A stretch of 64,000 bases of DNA from Streptococcus mitis (GCA_001560895.1 CP014326.1:1810001-1874000), one strand, 5' to 3'; positions 19,598-30,047 are shown, counted from the stretch's first letter. The notes: generated by a model not told the origin, from the sequence alone. Made by a program: numbers and translations.

Positions 19598-20686
19598 TCA
19601 GTTAAATAAATTTGGCAAAAGTGCCTCATAAAAATAAAGGACATTTTCTCTTAGATACCACCAAAAACAAGTAGCACCTAAAACTCCGAAAATAATATAA
19701 AGTCCACTCTTTAATTTTATAAATGATCGTTGCATAAATGGTTGTAAAGCTGCAATGGCTATAAAATTTAAAACAACAGTAAAAATTAAATAGCGAGTAA
19801 ATGCTGTACTAAACATAATTAGGGGTAAAAAAATTGTACTAAAAAAACTATGTTGATACACCAAGTTTATAAAATTGGTCACTTCCTGAGGGAGATTTGA
19901 AACTGTTTTTGCAATCTTTTTGAGGTTAATACTAATTAGTAGGTTGAAAACATAGTAACTATCATACAATATAAAACCAAGACGAGTCGATTTCGCTGTA
20001 TAATACATAACACGACTTTTAGTTGCCTCGCTCCCTAACAGTTCAAATATTTTAGTCAAGTAGCTAGAATTATTACCTACCAATAGATTTGTCACAATTA
20101 AGACCGTAGATATAAATACCAATACCCATAGCATCTTACTAGTATTTTTTTGTCTATAAAAAATAACAAATGGTAAGAAATAAATGATAGATCCATGAAA
20201 CAGAAACGCTATGAACATCAATCCTATGAATATGAATCGATGATTTTGTGAAAGATAATAATGCGCTATAAGTGCTACACTAGCTGCTAAAAAGAATCTT
20301 AGAACTTCTAAAGTATAAAAGAAATAAAAAAGAGATAGCAATAAAATTAGAAGATTATAATTACAATGCAATTTTTTAGCAACAAAATAGAAACATGCTG
20401 AGGAGAATAGAAAAATACATGCTAAAAAAACTTGAAAAGAGATGGAGTGATGTGAAAACCAATCTGCAAAAAAATTATACGCATGGTCTGAAAAATACAG
20501 ACTACTTTTTCCTACAGCATATCTTGCACGATAATGAGTTAAATCTGAAAATCCTTCTCGGATATTTCCTGCATAGATAAAAAACAAAACTAACCAAGAT
20601 AAAAATGCTAGAAAATTTATACGTATCCTATTGACTACGACTAATAGATTTGTTAAAAAACTTATATAAAATAAAGCTGAAATCAT
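19598..20686 (-). CDS. wzy: Capsule repeat-unit polymerase Wzy (EpsG-like)
   Basis: The 362-residue membrane protein has about ten hydrophobic segments and a long loop starting NIREGFSDLTHYRARYAVG near the N-terminus, as in EpsG/Wzy polymerases. There is no ABC or flippase signature. It joins lipid-linked repeats at the outer face of the membrane. Wzy sequences vary strongly between serotypes, so the assignment rests on topology and on position after wzx, whose stop overlaps its start by 4 bp. Confidence 0.8.
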   Translation of the reverse strand: MISALFYISFLTNLLVVVNRIRINFLAFLSWLVLFFIYAGNIREGFSDLTHYRARYAVGKSSLYFSDHAYNFFADWFSHHSISFQVFLACIFLFSSACFYFVAKKLHCNYNLLILLLSLFYFFYTLEVLRFFLAASVALIAHYYLSQNHRFIFIGLMFIAFLFHGSIIYFLPFVIFYRQKNTSKMLWVLVFISTVLIVTNLLVGNNSSYLTKIFELLGSEATKSRVMYYTAKSTRLGFILYDSYYVFNLLISINLKKIAKTVSNLPQEVTNFINLVYQHSFFSTIFLPLIMFSTAFTRYLIFTVVLNFIAIAALQPFMQRSFIKLKSGLYIIFGVLGATCFWWYLRENVLYFYEALLPNLFN

Positions 20687-22122
20687 CTACTTTTTTTGAA
20701 TCCTTTCTTTACAAAATCTAATGCTTGAAAAACAAATACATCTCGCGTCAACAAGCTCAAGCCAAAGTAAACTACTATCCCAAGAACGATTTGCTTAATA
20801 GTTGTTCCATAATTTGCTGGATATCCTCTGAAGGGAACAATAATAATTATCCCCATTATCATAGAATAAATAAGATATTTAAATAATGACTTCAAAATAG
20901 GTATAATAGGTATATCCTTTGACATTATATAGTATTGCACTATAACAGAAGAGGTAAGTGATACTATAGTTGCTAAACAAACACCTACTACTCCAAACAT
21001 TGGAGCAAGTAACAAATCTAATAGAATATTTAAAATTGCAGCTAAAGTATTAGAAAAGAATAAGACTTTTGTTTTATTAACTGCAACAAAATACTGACTA
21101 CCTGAAACTCCTAGCAAAGCATTACCAACAGCAATAGGAGCAAGCCATTTAAGAGCATCCATAGATGGAATAAAACTTTCACCTAAAAACCACGGAACAA
21201 AAGTATCTGCAATAGCATAAAGGCCAATCGACAATGGAACAGCTAAGAACAAAGAAAATTCAGCTGCAGTTGTCAGATACTTTTTCATATTTTCTAACCG
21301 TCTATTACGAAATTCATTTGCTATTCGTGGCATCATAACAGAATTTAATACTACTATTAAAGAGAGTGGTATCTGTATAATCTTCTCTGCATTACTATAG
21401 TAAGAAACATTGCTGATTCCAGAACTTAAAGATCCTAGAACAATTTTATCAGCAGATAACATAATTTGCATGATGATGCTTGGTAAAAATAGTTTGAGAC
21501 TCCCTAAAATAATCTCCGTAAAACGATGAATATTTATCTTTGGTCTACTAATAAACATCCTTAATTGACTGTAGGCTGATACATTTGCTACTAAAACAGA
21601 GAGTCCATATATGAGCACATATAGAGTTAGATCTGTTTCGCTTTTTACAAATAAGAAGGTCGCTATCGTAAATAATAACTTAGCAATAATGTTTTTTAAT
21701 ACAACATACTGCATTTCCTCTAAGCCACGATAGAACCACGTACAATCAAGAATAGACCCAAAAAGCCAAATGGAAAAAAGTTGAAAATAAACTTGATAAT
21801 TTGAATTTATGTTAGAAAAAATGTATAAGCAGAATAGTGAAAAAAATCCTAAAATAATCTGAATAGCCAAAATACTCCAAAATGTCTCTGATAGTTCCTC
21901 TTTATCATCTCTAGTATAGGCACATTCGCGATTTCCATAGTGACCGATACCTAGTAAACCTAAAGTATAAATCAAAGTAACGATTGAATTGGCATAATCG
22001 TAAATTCCCAACTGGTGTGCGCCCAATACTCTAGCAACATATGGAGTAATCAATAGTGGTAATATTAAAACTACCACTTGATAAATTAAGTTATATAGAT
22101 AATTTTTAGAAATTTTACTCAA
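20683..22122 (-). CDS. wzx: Wzx repeat-unit flippase
   Basis: The 479-residue polysaccharide-export flippase of the MOP superfamily has about 12-14 membrane segments. It begins MSKISKNYLYNLIYQVVVLI, followed by PLLITPYVARVLGAHQLGIYDYA, the typical RfbX/Wzx N-terminus. It moves the undecaprenyl-linked repeat unit across the membrane. It lies between the glycosyltransferase genes and wzy. Confidence 0.92.
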   Translation of the reverse strand: MSKISKNYLYNLIYQVVVLILPLLITPYVARVLGAHQLGIYDYANSIVTLIYTLGLLGIGHYGNRECAYTRDDKEELSETFWSILAIQIILGFFSLFCLYIFSNINSNYQVYFQLFSIWLFGSILDCTWFYRGLEEMQYVVLKNIIAKLLFTIATFLFVKSETDLTLYVLIYGLSVLVANVSAYSQLRMFISRPKINIHRFTEIILGSLKLFLPSIIMQIMLSADKIVLGSLSSGISNVSYYSNAEKIIQIPLSLIVVLNSVMMPRIANEFRNRRLENMKKYLTTAAEFSLFLAVPLSIGLYAIADTFVPWFLGESFIPSMDALKWLAPIAVGNALLGVSGSQYFVAVNKTKVLFFSNTLAAILNILLDLLLAPMFGVVGVCLATIVSLTSSVIVQYYIMSKDIPIIPILKSLFKYLIYSMIMGIIIIVPFRGYPANYGTTIKQIVLGIVVYFGLSLLTRDVFVFQALDFVKKGFKKSR

Positions 22123-22137
22123 AACTCTTCTCTCTCA

Positions 22138-23058
22138 TTATTTTTTTAAAAACACTAATATATCTGATATTAAATTGCGGAATGTAGGATAATAAGCATA
22201 ATACTTCAATTGGAAATGAACTATTTGCATAAGAGTACCATCTTTTAAAATCTCTCTACGTCTCTCAAGAACCATTGCCATATTTTCAAGTTGAGAAATT
22301 ATTTTTATGTCTAAATGTTCTTTACGAGCCACATCAAGTAAGAAAACTGCAATTTGATAACTCGTATCCACTTCAACAACTCGCCGTTCACGATTAAGAG
22401 ATTGCTTAGGAGCAGAAGCACTTGTTTCGTGGCGACGAAAATGTATTAAGCGTTTTAAGTATAGATATAGAGTTCCTCTTACCATAGCTAGATTCCATAA
22501 AATATTATCATGGCCAAATCTATCTATATCATACTTTTCTAACAGAACTATCAACTCACGCTTAACTGCAAAAGTACATCCTGGTCTCATAACAGAAATA
22601 CTCTTGTTTTTTAACGAAAACGGGACTACAGCACCATTATCTAACTCAACATCCTTAATCTTGATTTTATCATTTCTACCAAAATCGAGAATCTCATAGT
22701 TACTAGCTAATAGTTCTATTGACGGCGATTTATGAAACTCTTTTACCATCAGTGAAATTTTATCTTTATTCCAAATATCATCTTGATCACAAAGAAAAAC
22801 TACATCTCCTGTTGTCTTTTGAAGCGCTTTTCTAAAGTTTTTTCTCCAACCTATATTAGATGAGTTTTTTATCAATACCCAATTATCAAGATGATACTTC
22901 TGAATATACATATTAAGTAAATCAACTGTATTATCTGTTGAACAGTCATCAACAATAATAACTTCATCAGCCATTAAACTCTGAGTACGAAGCGATTCTA
23001 GCTGCTCTAGCAAATAATCTGCTCCATTATAGGTTGTCATTGCAATAGATATCCTCAT
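22138..23058 (-). CDS. Family 2 glycosyltransferase, possibly a rhamnosyltransferase
   Basis: The 306-residue GT-A enzyme starts MRISIAMTTYNGADYLLEQL and has VIIVDDCSTDNT and CDQDDIWNKDKI (DXD-like metal site). The TTYNGADYLLEQLESLRTQS and CDQDDIW stretches resemble family 2 rhamnosyltransferases, which would fit the rml genes. The acceptor and linkage cannot be read from sequence. It overlaps the next glycosyltransferase gene by 4 bp. Confidence 0.82.
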   Translation of the reverse strand: MRISIAMTTYNGADYLLEQLESLRTQSLMADEVIIVDDCSTDNTVDLLNMYIQKYHLDNWVLIKNSSNIGWRKNFRKALQKTTGDVVFLCDQDDIWNKDKISLMVKEFHKSPSIELLASNYEILDFGRNDKIKIKDVELDNGAVVPFSLKNKSISVMRPGCTFAVKRELIVLLEKYDIDRFGHDNILWNLAMVRGTLYLYLKRLIHFRRHETSASAPKQSLNRERRVVEVDTSYQIAVFLLDVARKEHLDIKIISQLENMAMVLERRREILKDGTLMQIVHFQLKYYAYYPTFRNLISDILVFLKK

Positions 23059-24164
23059 TTTTCCTCCATAAATTTCAAATGCTCTTCAACCATTGTTTCA
23101 ATAGTATAGTGTTTAATAGTAGATAAAGCGTTTTGAGATAATTGAACTCGTAATGAGTCATCTTGTAATACTTGGCTTAACTTTTGAAAAATAGCTTTCC
23201 AGTCATCGACCCTATCAATAACATATCCATTATAACCATTCGAAACAAGTTCAATTGCAGCAACACATGCAGATGTAGAAATAACAGGAAGTCCGTGCGA
23301 CATTGCCTCGTTTACAACAAGTCCCCAAACATCAGACTTTGTTGGTAAAACAAATATATCAGATAGCTTGTAGTATTGTTTCAGTTCAGATGTCTGTAAA
23401 AAATCAATAAAATGAAAACGGCTATCTTGTCCAATAAGATCAAGTAAGTATTGTTTGTATTCACTATCAGGACTTGGTCCTACAATCAAACATTGTACAT
23501 TGTCTGATAGATTCTGAACAGCCTTGATTAAAACATCCACACCTTTACCAGGGATGATTCTACCAACAAATAAAATTGTTTTTTTAGTTGGACTGAATCC
23601 CAGTTTCTTTCTTAAAAATTGTTTTTCTTCCTCATTGACAATTTGATGTCGTATGTCTTTCTCTGATAAGGAAGTAAATGAATACCGATAAATATTTTCT
23701 TTATTCACATGATAATGCGCTAAGAAATCATCACTGGACTGACTTGGGCTAAAATAATAGCAGGGTTTCGTAAGAATAAATTTTTTAAACTGGTATTTTA
23801 AAAAGTTCTCGCTTTCTGGTATCTTACCGCCATCAATTTCTAATATAAACGGTATCTTAGAAAAAACACACTTTAAATAACCAAATAATTCTGTTCGATA
23901 AGAATAGTTAGTCAAAAAAATATAGTCATACTTTTCAGGAATTAAATACTGGAATATAGCTGAATTTAATTTCTTCTCATCAATATTACCTTCACTTAAA
24001 AAAATGGCGGTAAAATTTTTAAAAGTCTCACGGTAATCAAATCTAATATCTTGAGCTCCTGTTGCTTCGAAAATAACAGTTAAATCCACAAATTTCCCAA
24101 GTTGATTATAGAAATCCACACGATAAGGCGATGGAATATTAGTTACAAATAATACTTTTTTCAT
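23055..24164 (-). CDS. Family 4 glycosyltransferase
   Basis: The 369-residue GT-B enzyme has an N-terminal VLFVTNIPSPYRVDFYNQL, a linker with ILFVGRIIPGKGVDVLIKAVQ, and the C-terminal donor-site EAMSHGLPVISTSACVA (EX7E-like motif). It is a retaining nucleotide-sugar transferase acting on the cytoplasmic side. The sugar is unknown. Both ends overlap neighbouring genes by 4 bp, showing tight operon packing. Confidence 0.85.
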   Translation of the reverse strand: MKKVLFVTNIPSPYRVDFYNQLGKFVDLTVIFEATGAQDIRFDYRETFKNFTAIFLSEGNIDEKKLNSAIFQYLIPEKYDYIFLTNYSYRTELFGYLKCVFSKIPFILEIDGGKIPESENFLKYQFKKFILTKPCYYFSPSQSSDDFLAHYHVNKENIYRYSFTSLSEKDIRHQIVNEEEKQFLRKKLGFSPTKKTILFVGRIIPGKGVDVLIKAVQNLSDNVQCLIVGPSPDSEYKQYLLDLIGQDSRFHFIDFLQTSELKQYYKLSDIFVLPTKSDVWGLVVNEAMSHGLPVISTSACVAAIELVSNGYNGYVIDRVDDWKAIFQKLSQVLQDDSLRVQLSQNALSTIKHYTIETMVEEHLKFMEEK

Positions 24165-25255
24165 GATTTATCTACAATTCTTTCATAAGTTTTTGTTAAC
24201 TTATTAACCATATCAGACAGGTTATAACCCTTAGCAATAATTTTATCAACTGCCCCAGTATCCCGTCCTTTGGTCTCCAAAATCGTTTCACACCAATATT
24301 TAACTGTTTCATCCAATGATAAAAAACGTATATTATCAGTTAAATTAATCTCACTGGGAAAATTATCAGAAACTACTAATGGTAAACCGTTGATTTGCAT
24401 CTCTAGCACAGCTATACCAAAACCTTCAAAAAGAGATGGGAAAACACCTACATCAAATACATTAATCAATTTGTTTACATTAGAAGACTCACCTAAAAAA
24501 CTAATCTTATCCAATATTCCTAATTGATTTGCTTGCTTTTTAATAACCTCTTCCAATTCTCCCTTACCTATGAGAACAAGATGAGCATCTTCTCTTTCAT
24601 TGATAACTTCCGCAAAAACTTTAAGAAGAAAATCATGATTTTTCTGATAATCAAATCGTCCTACATGACCAATAACAAACTTATTTTCTAAATTTAATTC
24701 CTTACGCAAATCTTTAGATAATTGTGGACTATAGATGAACTTTTGAACATCAATAGCATTAGGAATAACTTCAAAAGAGTGATTACCATACAACCACTCT
24801 CCTGCTTTTTCCGAACAAGCCCATAGATGAGTAGCATATTTCGGAATTTGCTTCTTGAATTGGTCATTCAAAAACCTCTTCAATAAACTTTTGTTTGTAT
24901 AGTTTGTATTATGGCAATGTGAAATACGAATAGGAATATTACACTCTTTTGCAATAGATAAAATTGTACTATTTCCTGCATCAGCATGCGCATGAACTAC
25001 ATCATATTTTCCATTCAGCATAATTTGCTTAATTTGACGATAATTTTTTAAAGGATTCCTTCCTCTGGCAGGAACTCTAAAGATTTTACCTCCAAGATTT
25101 AAAATATCTTCATCGCGTACACCTTTGGACAATGTATGGACTAAAAAATCAATTTGAATGTTTTCAGAATGCATTTTTTCATAAACATTCATCATAAAGG
25201 TAGATACACCGCCTCTATCCATAGTCCCGCCGTTAACGTATAAAATCTTTATCAT
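24161..25255 (-). CDS. Family 4 glycosyltransferase (EpsF-like)
   Basis: The 364-residue GT-B enzyme has ILYVNGGTMDRGGVSTFMMNVY at the N-terminus and VIGHVGRFDYQKNHDFLLKVF plus FPSLFEGFGIAVLEMQINGLP in the donor domain. This is the EpsF-type family 4 pattern of streptococcal exopolysaccharide clusters. The EGFGIAVLE motif holds the usual donor-phosphate-binding Glu residues. Substrate unknown. Confidence 0.86.
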   Translation of the reverse strand: MIKILYVNGGTMDRGGVSTFMMNVYEKMHSENIQIDFLVHTLSKGVRDEDILNLGGKIFRVPARGRNPLKNYRQIKQIMLNGKYDVVHAHADAGNSTILSIAKECNIPIRISHCHNTNYTNKSLLKRFLNDQFKKQIPKYATHLWACSEKAGEWLYGNHSFEVIPNAIDVQKFIYSPQLSKDLRKELNLENKFVIGHVGRFDYQKNHDFLLKVFAEVINEREDAHLVLIGKGELEEVIKKQANQLGILDKISFLGESSNVNKLINVFDVGVFPSLFEGFGIAVLEMQINGLPLVVSDNFPSEINLTDNIRFLSLDETVKYWCETILETKGRDTGAVDKIIAKGYNLSDMVNKLTKTYERIVDKS

Positions 25256-25271
25256 ATCAACTCCAGTTCCA

Positions 25272-26441
25272 CTAGTATAAATTGAGTATATTTTCTACAA
25301 AATACTCTTTTGACAAATTAAAATTAGGATTCCTTTTACATTGACTCACTTCTTTTAGGGATCCTAGTATAGAAGTAACAGTTCTATCACTACACACTAT
25401 ACCGTACATATGTGTACTTTCTATACTCCCCCCAGTTGGGTAGCTCACAACTGGTGTCCCACAGGCAATAGCTTCTAAATTAGTTGTCGGATAATTATCC
25501 TGTGTTGTCGGGTTGATAAATACATCTGCCAACGTGTACCAAGCAGAAAGTTCTTCCACACTATCTGTTGTGGTCAGACCAATAATCTCTTTAGGAAGTT
25601 TATTCAATTGTTCTTTTGATAATCCTATCAAAACTAATTGTTGATAAGATTTTAGCTGTGTAGATAATTCTAATAGATCATCCAAGCCTTTACGCTGATC
25701 CCAGATAGAAGCCACACCAAGCAGTACCTGTTTGCCTTCTAAGCTAAATTTTTTTCTCAATTCCTGAGCCTCAAATAGCCTTGGTTTAAATATAGTAGTA
25801 TCAATACCGTTATGAATAACTGTTACGGGATATTCTTTCAAAAATGAATTTCTTACCAAATTTGCCAACCACTCTGATGGTGTAATAAGTGTCAAGTTTG
25901 GAACACCTGTAAACAAATTTTTTTTACGTTTAAAATTTCTAGATGAAAAATCAATTAATGACTTTGGATAATCGTTTTTTTGACTCGAATGATGGCACTG
26001 TCCAATTTTTTCACATTCTAAAGTATCAAAGTAAGCACCATGTCCAGTAAAAGCCCAACAATCATGTAAAGTCCATAAAATTTTCTTTCCGCAAGTTTTC
26101 AAATAGGAAAATAATTCTCCTACATGAATATAGTATCCATGTAAATTATGCAGATGAATAATATCAGGATCATATTCTTTCATCCAAGTGATAAATTTTC
26201 TAGTTGCCGCTTTACTTCCAAAACCAGCATTATCAAAAATTCGAGCTTGTAAGACATGTCTATTTACATCCACTCTAGAGCCTATTTTAACTGCGTAATC
26301 TCGATACTGTGTCGGCACATGCTCACGTCCATATGCAATCTTAACTTCATGCCCCTGCTTTGTTAAAGCGGTTGCGATATCCGTACAAATTCTACCTGTA
26401 CTCCTAATACCACAAACAGTATTAATCATCAAAATTTTCAT
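25272..26441 (-). CDS. Family 4 glycosyltransferase
   Basis: The 389-residue GT-B protein has MKILMINTVCGIRSTGRICTDIA at the N-terminus, HLHNLHGYYIHVGELFSYLK, LLGVASIWDQRKGLDDLLEL and NPTTQDNYPTTNLEAIACGTPVVSY. This matches the WcaC-like group of colanic-acid type transferases. Sugar and linkage cannot be told. The final base of its start codon coincides with the stop of the upstream gene. Confidence 0.85.
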   Translation of the reverse strand: MKILMINTVCGIRSTGRICTDIATALTKQGHEVKIAYGREHVPTQYRDYAVKIGSRVDVNRHVLQARIFDNAGFGSKAATRKFITWMKEYDPDIIHLHNLHGYYIHVGELFSYLKTCGKKILWTLHDCWAFTGHGAYFDTLECEKIGQCHHSSQKNDYPKSLIDFSSRNFKRKKNLFTGVPNLTLITPSEWLANLVRNSFLKEYPVTVIHNGIDTTIFKPRLFEAQELRKKFSLEGKQVLLGVASIWDQRKGLDDLLELSTQLKSYQQLVLIGLSKEQLNKLPKEIIGLTTTDSVEELSAWYTLADVFINPTTQDNYPTTNLEAIACGTPVVSYPTGGSIESTHMYGIVCSDRTVTSILGSLKEVSQCKRNPNFNLSKEYFVENILNLY

Positions 26442-27664
26442 TAGGAAAATTCCTCTCTCAAATACTTTTCCAACTGTGTCATAAACTGCTCTTTAGAAAA
26501 GTGCTTTTCATAGTAATAACGAGCTTGCTTCCCTAACTCCTTTTGTTCCTCTATAGATAACATACTGAATTCACAAATATTTTGTACTAATTGTTCCACA
26601 TCTTGTTCAGAACTAACATAACCACAATTTGCTTCCTCTACGATTGCTTTAGTATCTCCTGAAATTGCACCTATAATTGGTTTTCCTGCTGCCATATAAG
26701 ATTGTACCTTTCCAGGTATAGTACGAGAAACTATCGAGTCTCCTATTAAAGAAACTAACATAGCATCTGATTTTTTATAGAATGTTGGCATTTCTTCCAA
26801 AGAACGTCTTCCATAAAAGGAAACATTCTTCAACTCCAATTCATGAGCTAAGGCTTTCATACTTAGCAATTCCGTACCATCTCCAACAAAATGAAAATGA
26901 ATTTTCTTGGGTAAATCGGTATTCTTTTCTATCAAACTGGCAGCTTTCAAAATAGTTTCCAAATTTTGTGCTTTACCAATATTACCAGCAAAAGTTAGGT
27001 CAACACTTTCTTTATTAACTCTCGATTCATCAGGGATAAAAAGATCTTCTGCATATTGTGGCAAATAAGTAATCTTTTGTTCTAATATATCAAATTGTTG
27101 CACAAAATAATTCTTAAATGATGGACTAGTGACAAATATATAATCGCTAGCTCGATAAACTCTTTTTGAGATAAATTTAAACAACTTGAAAATCAAGCCA
27201 TCTTGTTTCACTCCCCCTACAGTTAAACTATCTGGCCAAACATCCATACAATATAGAAACAGGGGCTTCTTATACTTATTTTTATAAACCATACCAGCCC
27301 ATGCCATCATAACTGGAGATGATTGATTTACAAAAACACAATCAAATTCTGATCCATCTTTTGCTTTATACTGTCCTAGTAAAACTCCCATCGATGAACT
27401 GATAGCAAAACTAAAATAATTTAATATCCTATGTAAAGTACTTTTTCCCCTTGGAATTGTATAGGAACGAAAAACAGTAACTCCTTCTATAGTCTCTCGT
27501 CTATTTTGGTTATTCAGATAATCTGCATATATTTCACCTTCAGGATAATTAGGAATTCCTGTTAAAACAGTAACTTCATGACCTCTCTCAACAAGATCTT
27601 CACAAATATCTGATAATCTAAAAGGTTCTGGTCTATAATGTTGACTAACAAATAAAATTTTCAT
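26441..27664 (-). CDS. Family 4 glycosyltransferase, WbuB/WciJ-like, likely L-FucNAc transferase
   Basis: The 407-residue GT-B protein begins MKILFVSQHYRPEPFRLSDI and has LYCMDVWPDSLTVGG, VDLTFAGNIGKAQNLETILKAA and TIPGKVQSYMAAGKPIIG. This is the pattern of WbuB-type transferases that add L-FucNAc as the second sugar. Its position right after the initial transferase and the fnlABC genes in the locus support that role. This is inference from family and context. Confidence 0.78.
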   Translation of the reverse strand: MKILFVSQHYRPEPFRLSDICEDLVERGHEVTVLTGIPNYPEGEIYADYLNNQNRRETIEGVTVFRSYTIPRGKSTLHRILNYFSFAISSSMGVLLGQYKAKDGSEFDCVFVNQSSPVMMAWAGMVYKNKYKKPLFLYCMDVWPDSLTVGGVKQDGLIFKLFKFISKRVYRASDYIFVTSPSFKNYFVQQFDILEQKITYLPQYAEDLFIPDESRVNKESVDLTFAGNIGKAQNLETILKAASLIEKNTDLPKKIHFHFVGDGTELLSMKALAHELELKNVSFYGRRSLEEMPTFYKKSDAMLVSLIGDSIVSRTIPGKVQSYMAAGKPIIGAISGDTKAIVEEANCGYVSSEQDVEQLVQNICEFSMLSIEEQKELGKQARYYYEKHFSKEQFMTQLEKYLREEFS

Positions 27665-27673
27665 TTCACTATC

Positions 27674-28267
27674 TTAACTCTCTCGTTTACTCCCCTCTAC
27701 AATTCCTTTTCGTTTCAATACGTAAGGTATTGTTCTTACTATACATTTTATGTCCATTATTAATGATCTATGTTTTACATAATAACCATCCAATTTTGCT
27801 TTCATATCTGTAGACAGATTGTCTCGACCATTAATTTGTGCCCATCCCGTTAATCCTGGTAAAACATCATTTGCACCATATTTATCTCTTGCTTCTACTA
27901 CATCCAATTCGTTTATTGCTACCGGTCTAGGGCCCACAATACTCATATTACCAACAAGAATATTACATAGTTGAGGCAACTCATCTAAAGATGTTTTTCT
28001 TAAAACACTTCCTACTCTGGTAATCCACTGCTCTGAATTGTGTAAATCTCGAGTAGCTACATATTTGGGAGATTCTACTTTCATTGTTCTAAATTTTAAA
28101 ACATAAAAAGATTTCTTATGAAGCCCAAAACGTTTCTGCTTAAATATCGCTGGTCCTTCTGAATCCAGTTTAATCGCGATTATAATTATAATAAAAATCG
28201 GACACAGTACTATTATGCCTATTAAAGATAGAGTTATATCCCCTAATCGTTTTATTACACTGTACAT
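27674..28267 (-). CDS. Initial sugar-phosphate (undecaprenyl-phosphate) transferase, WciI-like
   Basis: The 197-residue monotopic phosphoglycosyltransferase has one N-terminal hydrophobic hairpin (LSLIGIIVLCPIFIIIIIAIK), KFRTMKVES, then RKTSLDELPQLCNILVGNMSIVGPRPV. The DELPQ and GPRP motifs are those of the small polyprenyl-P HexNAc/Gal-1-P transferases. It lacks the long membrane domain of WchA, so it is the short WciI or WcjG type. It starts repeat-unit assembly on undecaprenyl phosphate. Given fnlABC, a HexNAc-1-P donor is plausible. Confidence 0.88.
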   Translation of the reverse strand: MYSVIKRLGDITLSLIGIIVLCPIFIIIIIAIKLDSEGPAIFKQKRFGLHKKSFYVLKFRTMKVESPKYVATRDLHNSEQWITRVGSVLRKTSLDELPQLCNILVGNMSIVGPRPVAINELDVVEARDKYGANDVLPGLTGWAQINGRDNLSTDMKAKLDGYYVKHRSLIMDIKCIVRTIPYVLKRKGIVEGSKRES

Positions 28268-28652
28268 AAACTATTTCTCACTATAAATTCAAATTCTATC
28301 TTATTCCCATCTTTCAAATTAAATCGTTCAGTTCATGCAACTACAAAAACTCAGTATATCTTTGGTAATTCAATGATTTATGGGAATATAATCCTTTTAT
28401 CTGCTATAACAAATAATTTTTTCTCATCTAAACAAAATTTATTTGTTTCATTAATATATGACTTCTCAATAATGGATTAGAAAGTTCAGTTCAATTGTTC
28501 TTACAAATAGACCGAGTATTTCTTGAAGAAATATCAGTTTCTGAAATTGCAATCAGTATATAAGCTAGTAAACTAACAGATATATTCTATAAGATTAGCA
28601 GAGTTACATTATAGAAACTCCTTCCTTCTATGCTGGACTCCCTAACCTCATT
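28268..28652. other. 385-bp untranslated gap between wze and the initial transferase
   Basis: No ORF with a start and ribosome-binding site is visible on either strand. On the minus strand TTGTTA, 16 bp, TATATT could be a weak internal promoter for the serotype-specific genes. Otherwise the stretch is AT-rich with no clear hairpin. The size and lack of genes suggest a recombination seam at the boundary between the conserved regulatory genes and the variable cassette. Confidence 0.45.
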
Positions 28653-29336
28653 TTATCTTTTACCATAAGAACCATAACCACCGTAAGAACCATATTTTTC
28701 ACGTTGAACATCAAATTTATTGAGAACGACCCCTAAAAATGGTTTTCCTGTTTGTTCTAACTGGCTTTTAGCTTTTTGCACTTCTCTTCGTTTTGCAACT
28801 CCGGCTTCTACAACTAAAATGGATGCATCGCATTTTTGCACAATAATAGCTGCATCGATTACAACTCCAATTGGTGCCGTATCAACGATAATATAGTCAA
28901 AATATTTACGTAGGGTTTCAATCATAATTCCAAAGTTGTCACTTTGAAGAAGAGCTGTTGGATTAGGAGAAGCCACTCCTGACTCAATGACAAACAAATT
29001 GTCAACATTTGTCTCACAAAGTCCATTTGACAAATCCTGAGTTCCAGCTAGATAGTCTGTCAAGCCTGTAATTCTTTCTCTTGACTTAAAGACTCCAGAC
29101 ATCACTGAGTTCCGGATATCTGCATCAATCAAAAGAGTCTTATATCCTGCACGTGCAAAAGCCCAAGCAATATTAGTAGAAGTTGTAGATTTTCCTTCAC
29201 TAGGATCAACTGAAGTGACTGCAATAACTTTTAAGTTATTGCCACTCAATTGTACATTTGTTCGTAAAGCATTGTAGTACTCTTCTGCTTTTTTAACAGT
29301 ATTAAGTTTCTGTTGTGATAATTCTAACTTTGCCAT
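28653..29336 (-). CDS. wze: Capsule tyrosine autokinase Wze/CpsD
   Basis: The 227-residue BY-kinase has Walker A (DPSEGKSTTSTNIAWAFA), Walker A' (TLLIDADIRNSVMSG) and a C-terminal Tyr/Gly cluster (KYGSYGGYGSYGKR) that is autophosphorylated. It works with Wzd at the membrane to control polymer length and export, and Wzh dephosphorylates it. It lies 10 bp after wzd. Confidence 0.96.
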   Translation of the reverse strand: MAKLELSQQKLNTVKKAEEYYNALRTNVQLSGNNLKVIAVTSVDPSEGKSTTSTNIAWAFARAGYKTLLIDADIRNSVMSGVFKSRERITGLTDYLAGTQDLSNGLCETNVDNLFVIESGVASPNPTALLQSDNFGIMIETLRKYFDYIIVDTAPIGVVIDAAIIVQKCDASILVVEAGVAKRREVQKAKSQLEQTGKPFLGVVLNKFDVQREKYGSYGGYGSYGKR

Positions 29337-29346
29337 CTCTTCTCCC

Positions 29347-30039
29347 TTACTTTACTTTATCCAGCTTTGGAATGACTCCAAGGAGCGAAATTTCCATAAC
29401 CTCTTCTATATCTTCTGGACGTTTTACACGGTTATCAAATAGTTCAATCAATAGCACTACTACAATCACTAGGCCTACTCCAAGACCTGCTCCCATCACA
29501 GTATTACGACGAATATTTGGTGATGATGGAGCAATTGCTGGACGTGCCTCCTCAAGGGTTGTTACATCTGAAACTCTGGTAACTGTAATAATTTTTTGGG
29601 CTGCAACTTCTCGTAAAGCATTTGCAATACGACTGGCCTCATCAGGTTTATAATCACTGACCGAAATAGATACGATACGTGTATCTGCAGGAACTGTTAC
29701 CTGAATCTTTTTAGCTAACGCTTTAGCATTGATGGTCAAACCAAGATCAGTGACTACCTTCTCTAGAACGTCTTGTGAGAGAATGATTTCACGATAGTCC
29801 TTAACCAAATATGTTCCAGCTTGTAAATCCTGATTCGTCAAACCTGGTTGGTCACTTTGGTTTCGATTGACTACATAAATTCGCGTCGTGCTTTTATATA
29901 CTGGTTTCAGAATAAAACTACTGTATGCAAATGAAGCTCCTCCAATCACAATTGCTGCAAGAAGGATTACTAATTTCTTTACCCATAGTGCCTTTAGCAA
30001 CTGAACAACGTTCACTTCAATAATATCTTTTTCTTTCAT
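29347..30039 (-). CDS. wzd: Wzd/CpsC capsule chain-length/kinase activator
   Basis: The 230-residue polysaccharide co-polymerase has two membrane segments (about residues 20-40 and 175-195) flanking an outer domain with the [20 protein letters not shown] motif. The C-terminal cytoplasmic tail ([23 protein letters not shown]) activates the Wze kinase. The pair forms the Gram-positive equivalent of Wzc. It follows wzh by 8 bp. Confidence 0.96.
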   Translation of the reverse strand: MKEKDIIEVNVVQLLKALWVKKLVILLAAIVIGGASFAYSSFILKPVYKSTTRIYVVNRNQSDQPGLTNQDLQAGTYLVKDYREIILSQDVLEKVVTDLGLTINAKALAKKIQVTVPADTRIVSISVSDYKPDEASRIANALREVAAQKIITVTRVSDVTTLEEARPAIAPSSPNIRRNTVMGAGLGVGLVIVVVLLIELFDNRVKRPEDIEEVMEISLLGVIPKLDKVK

Positions 30040-30047
30040 ATTTTCTC

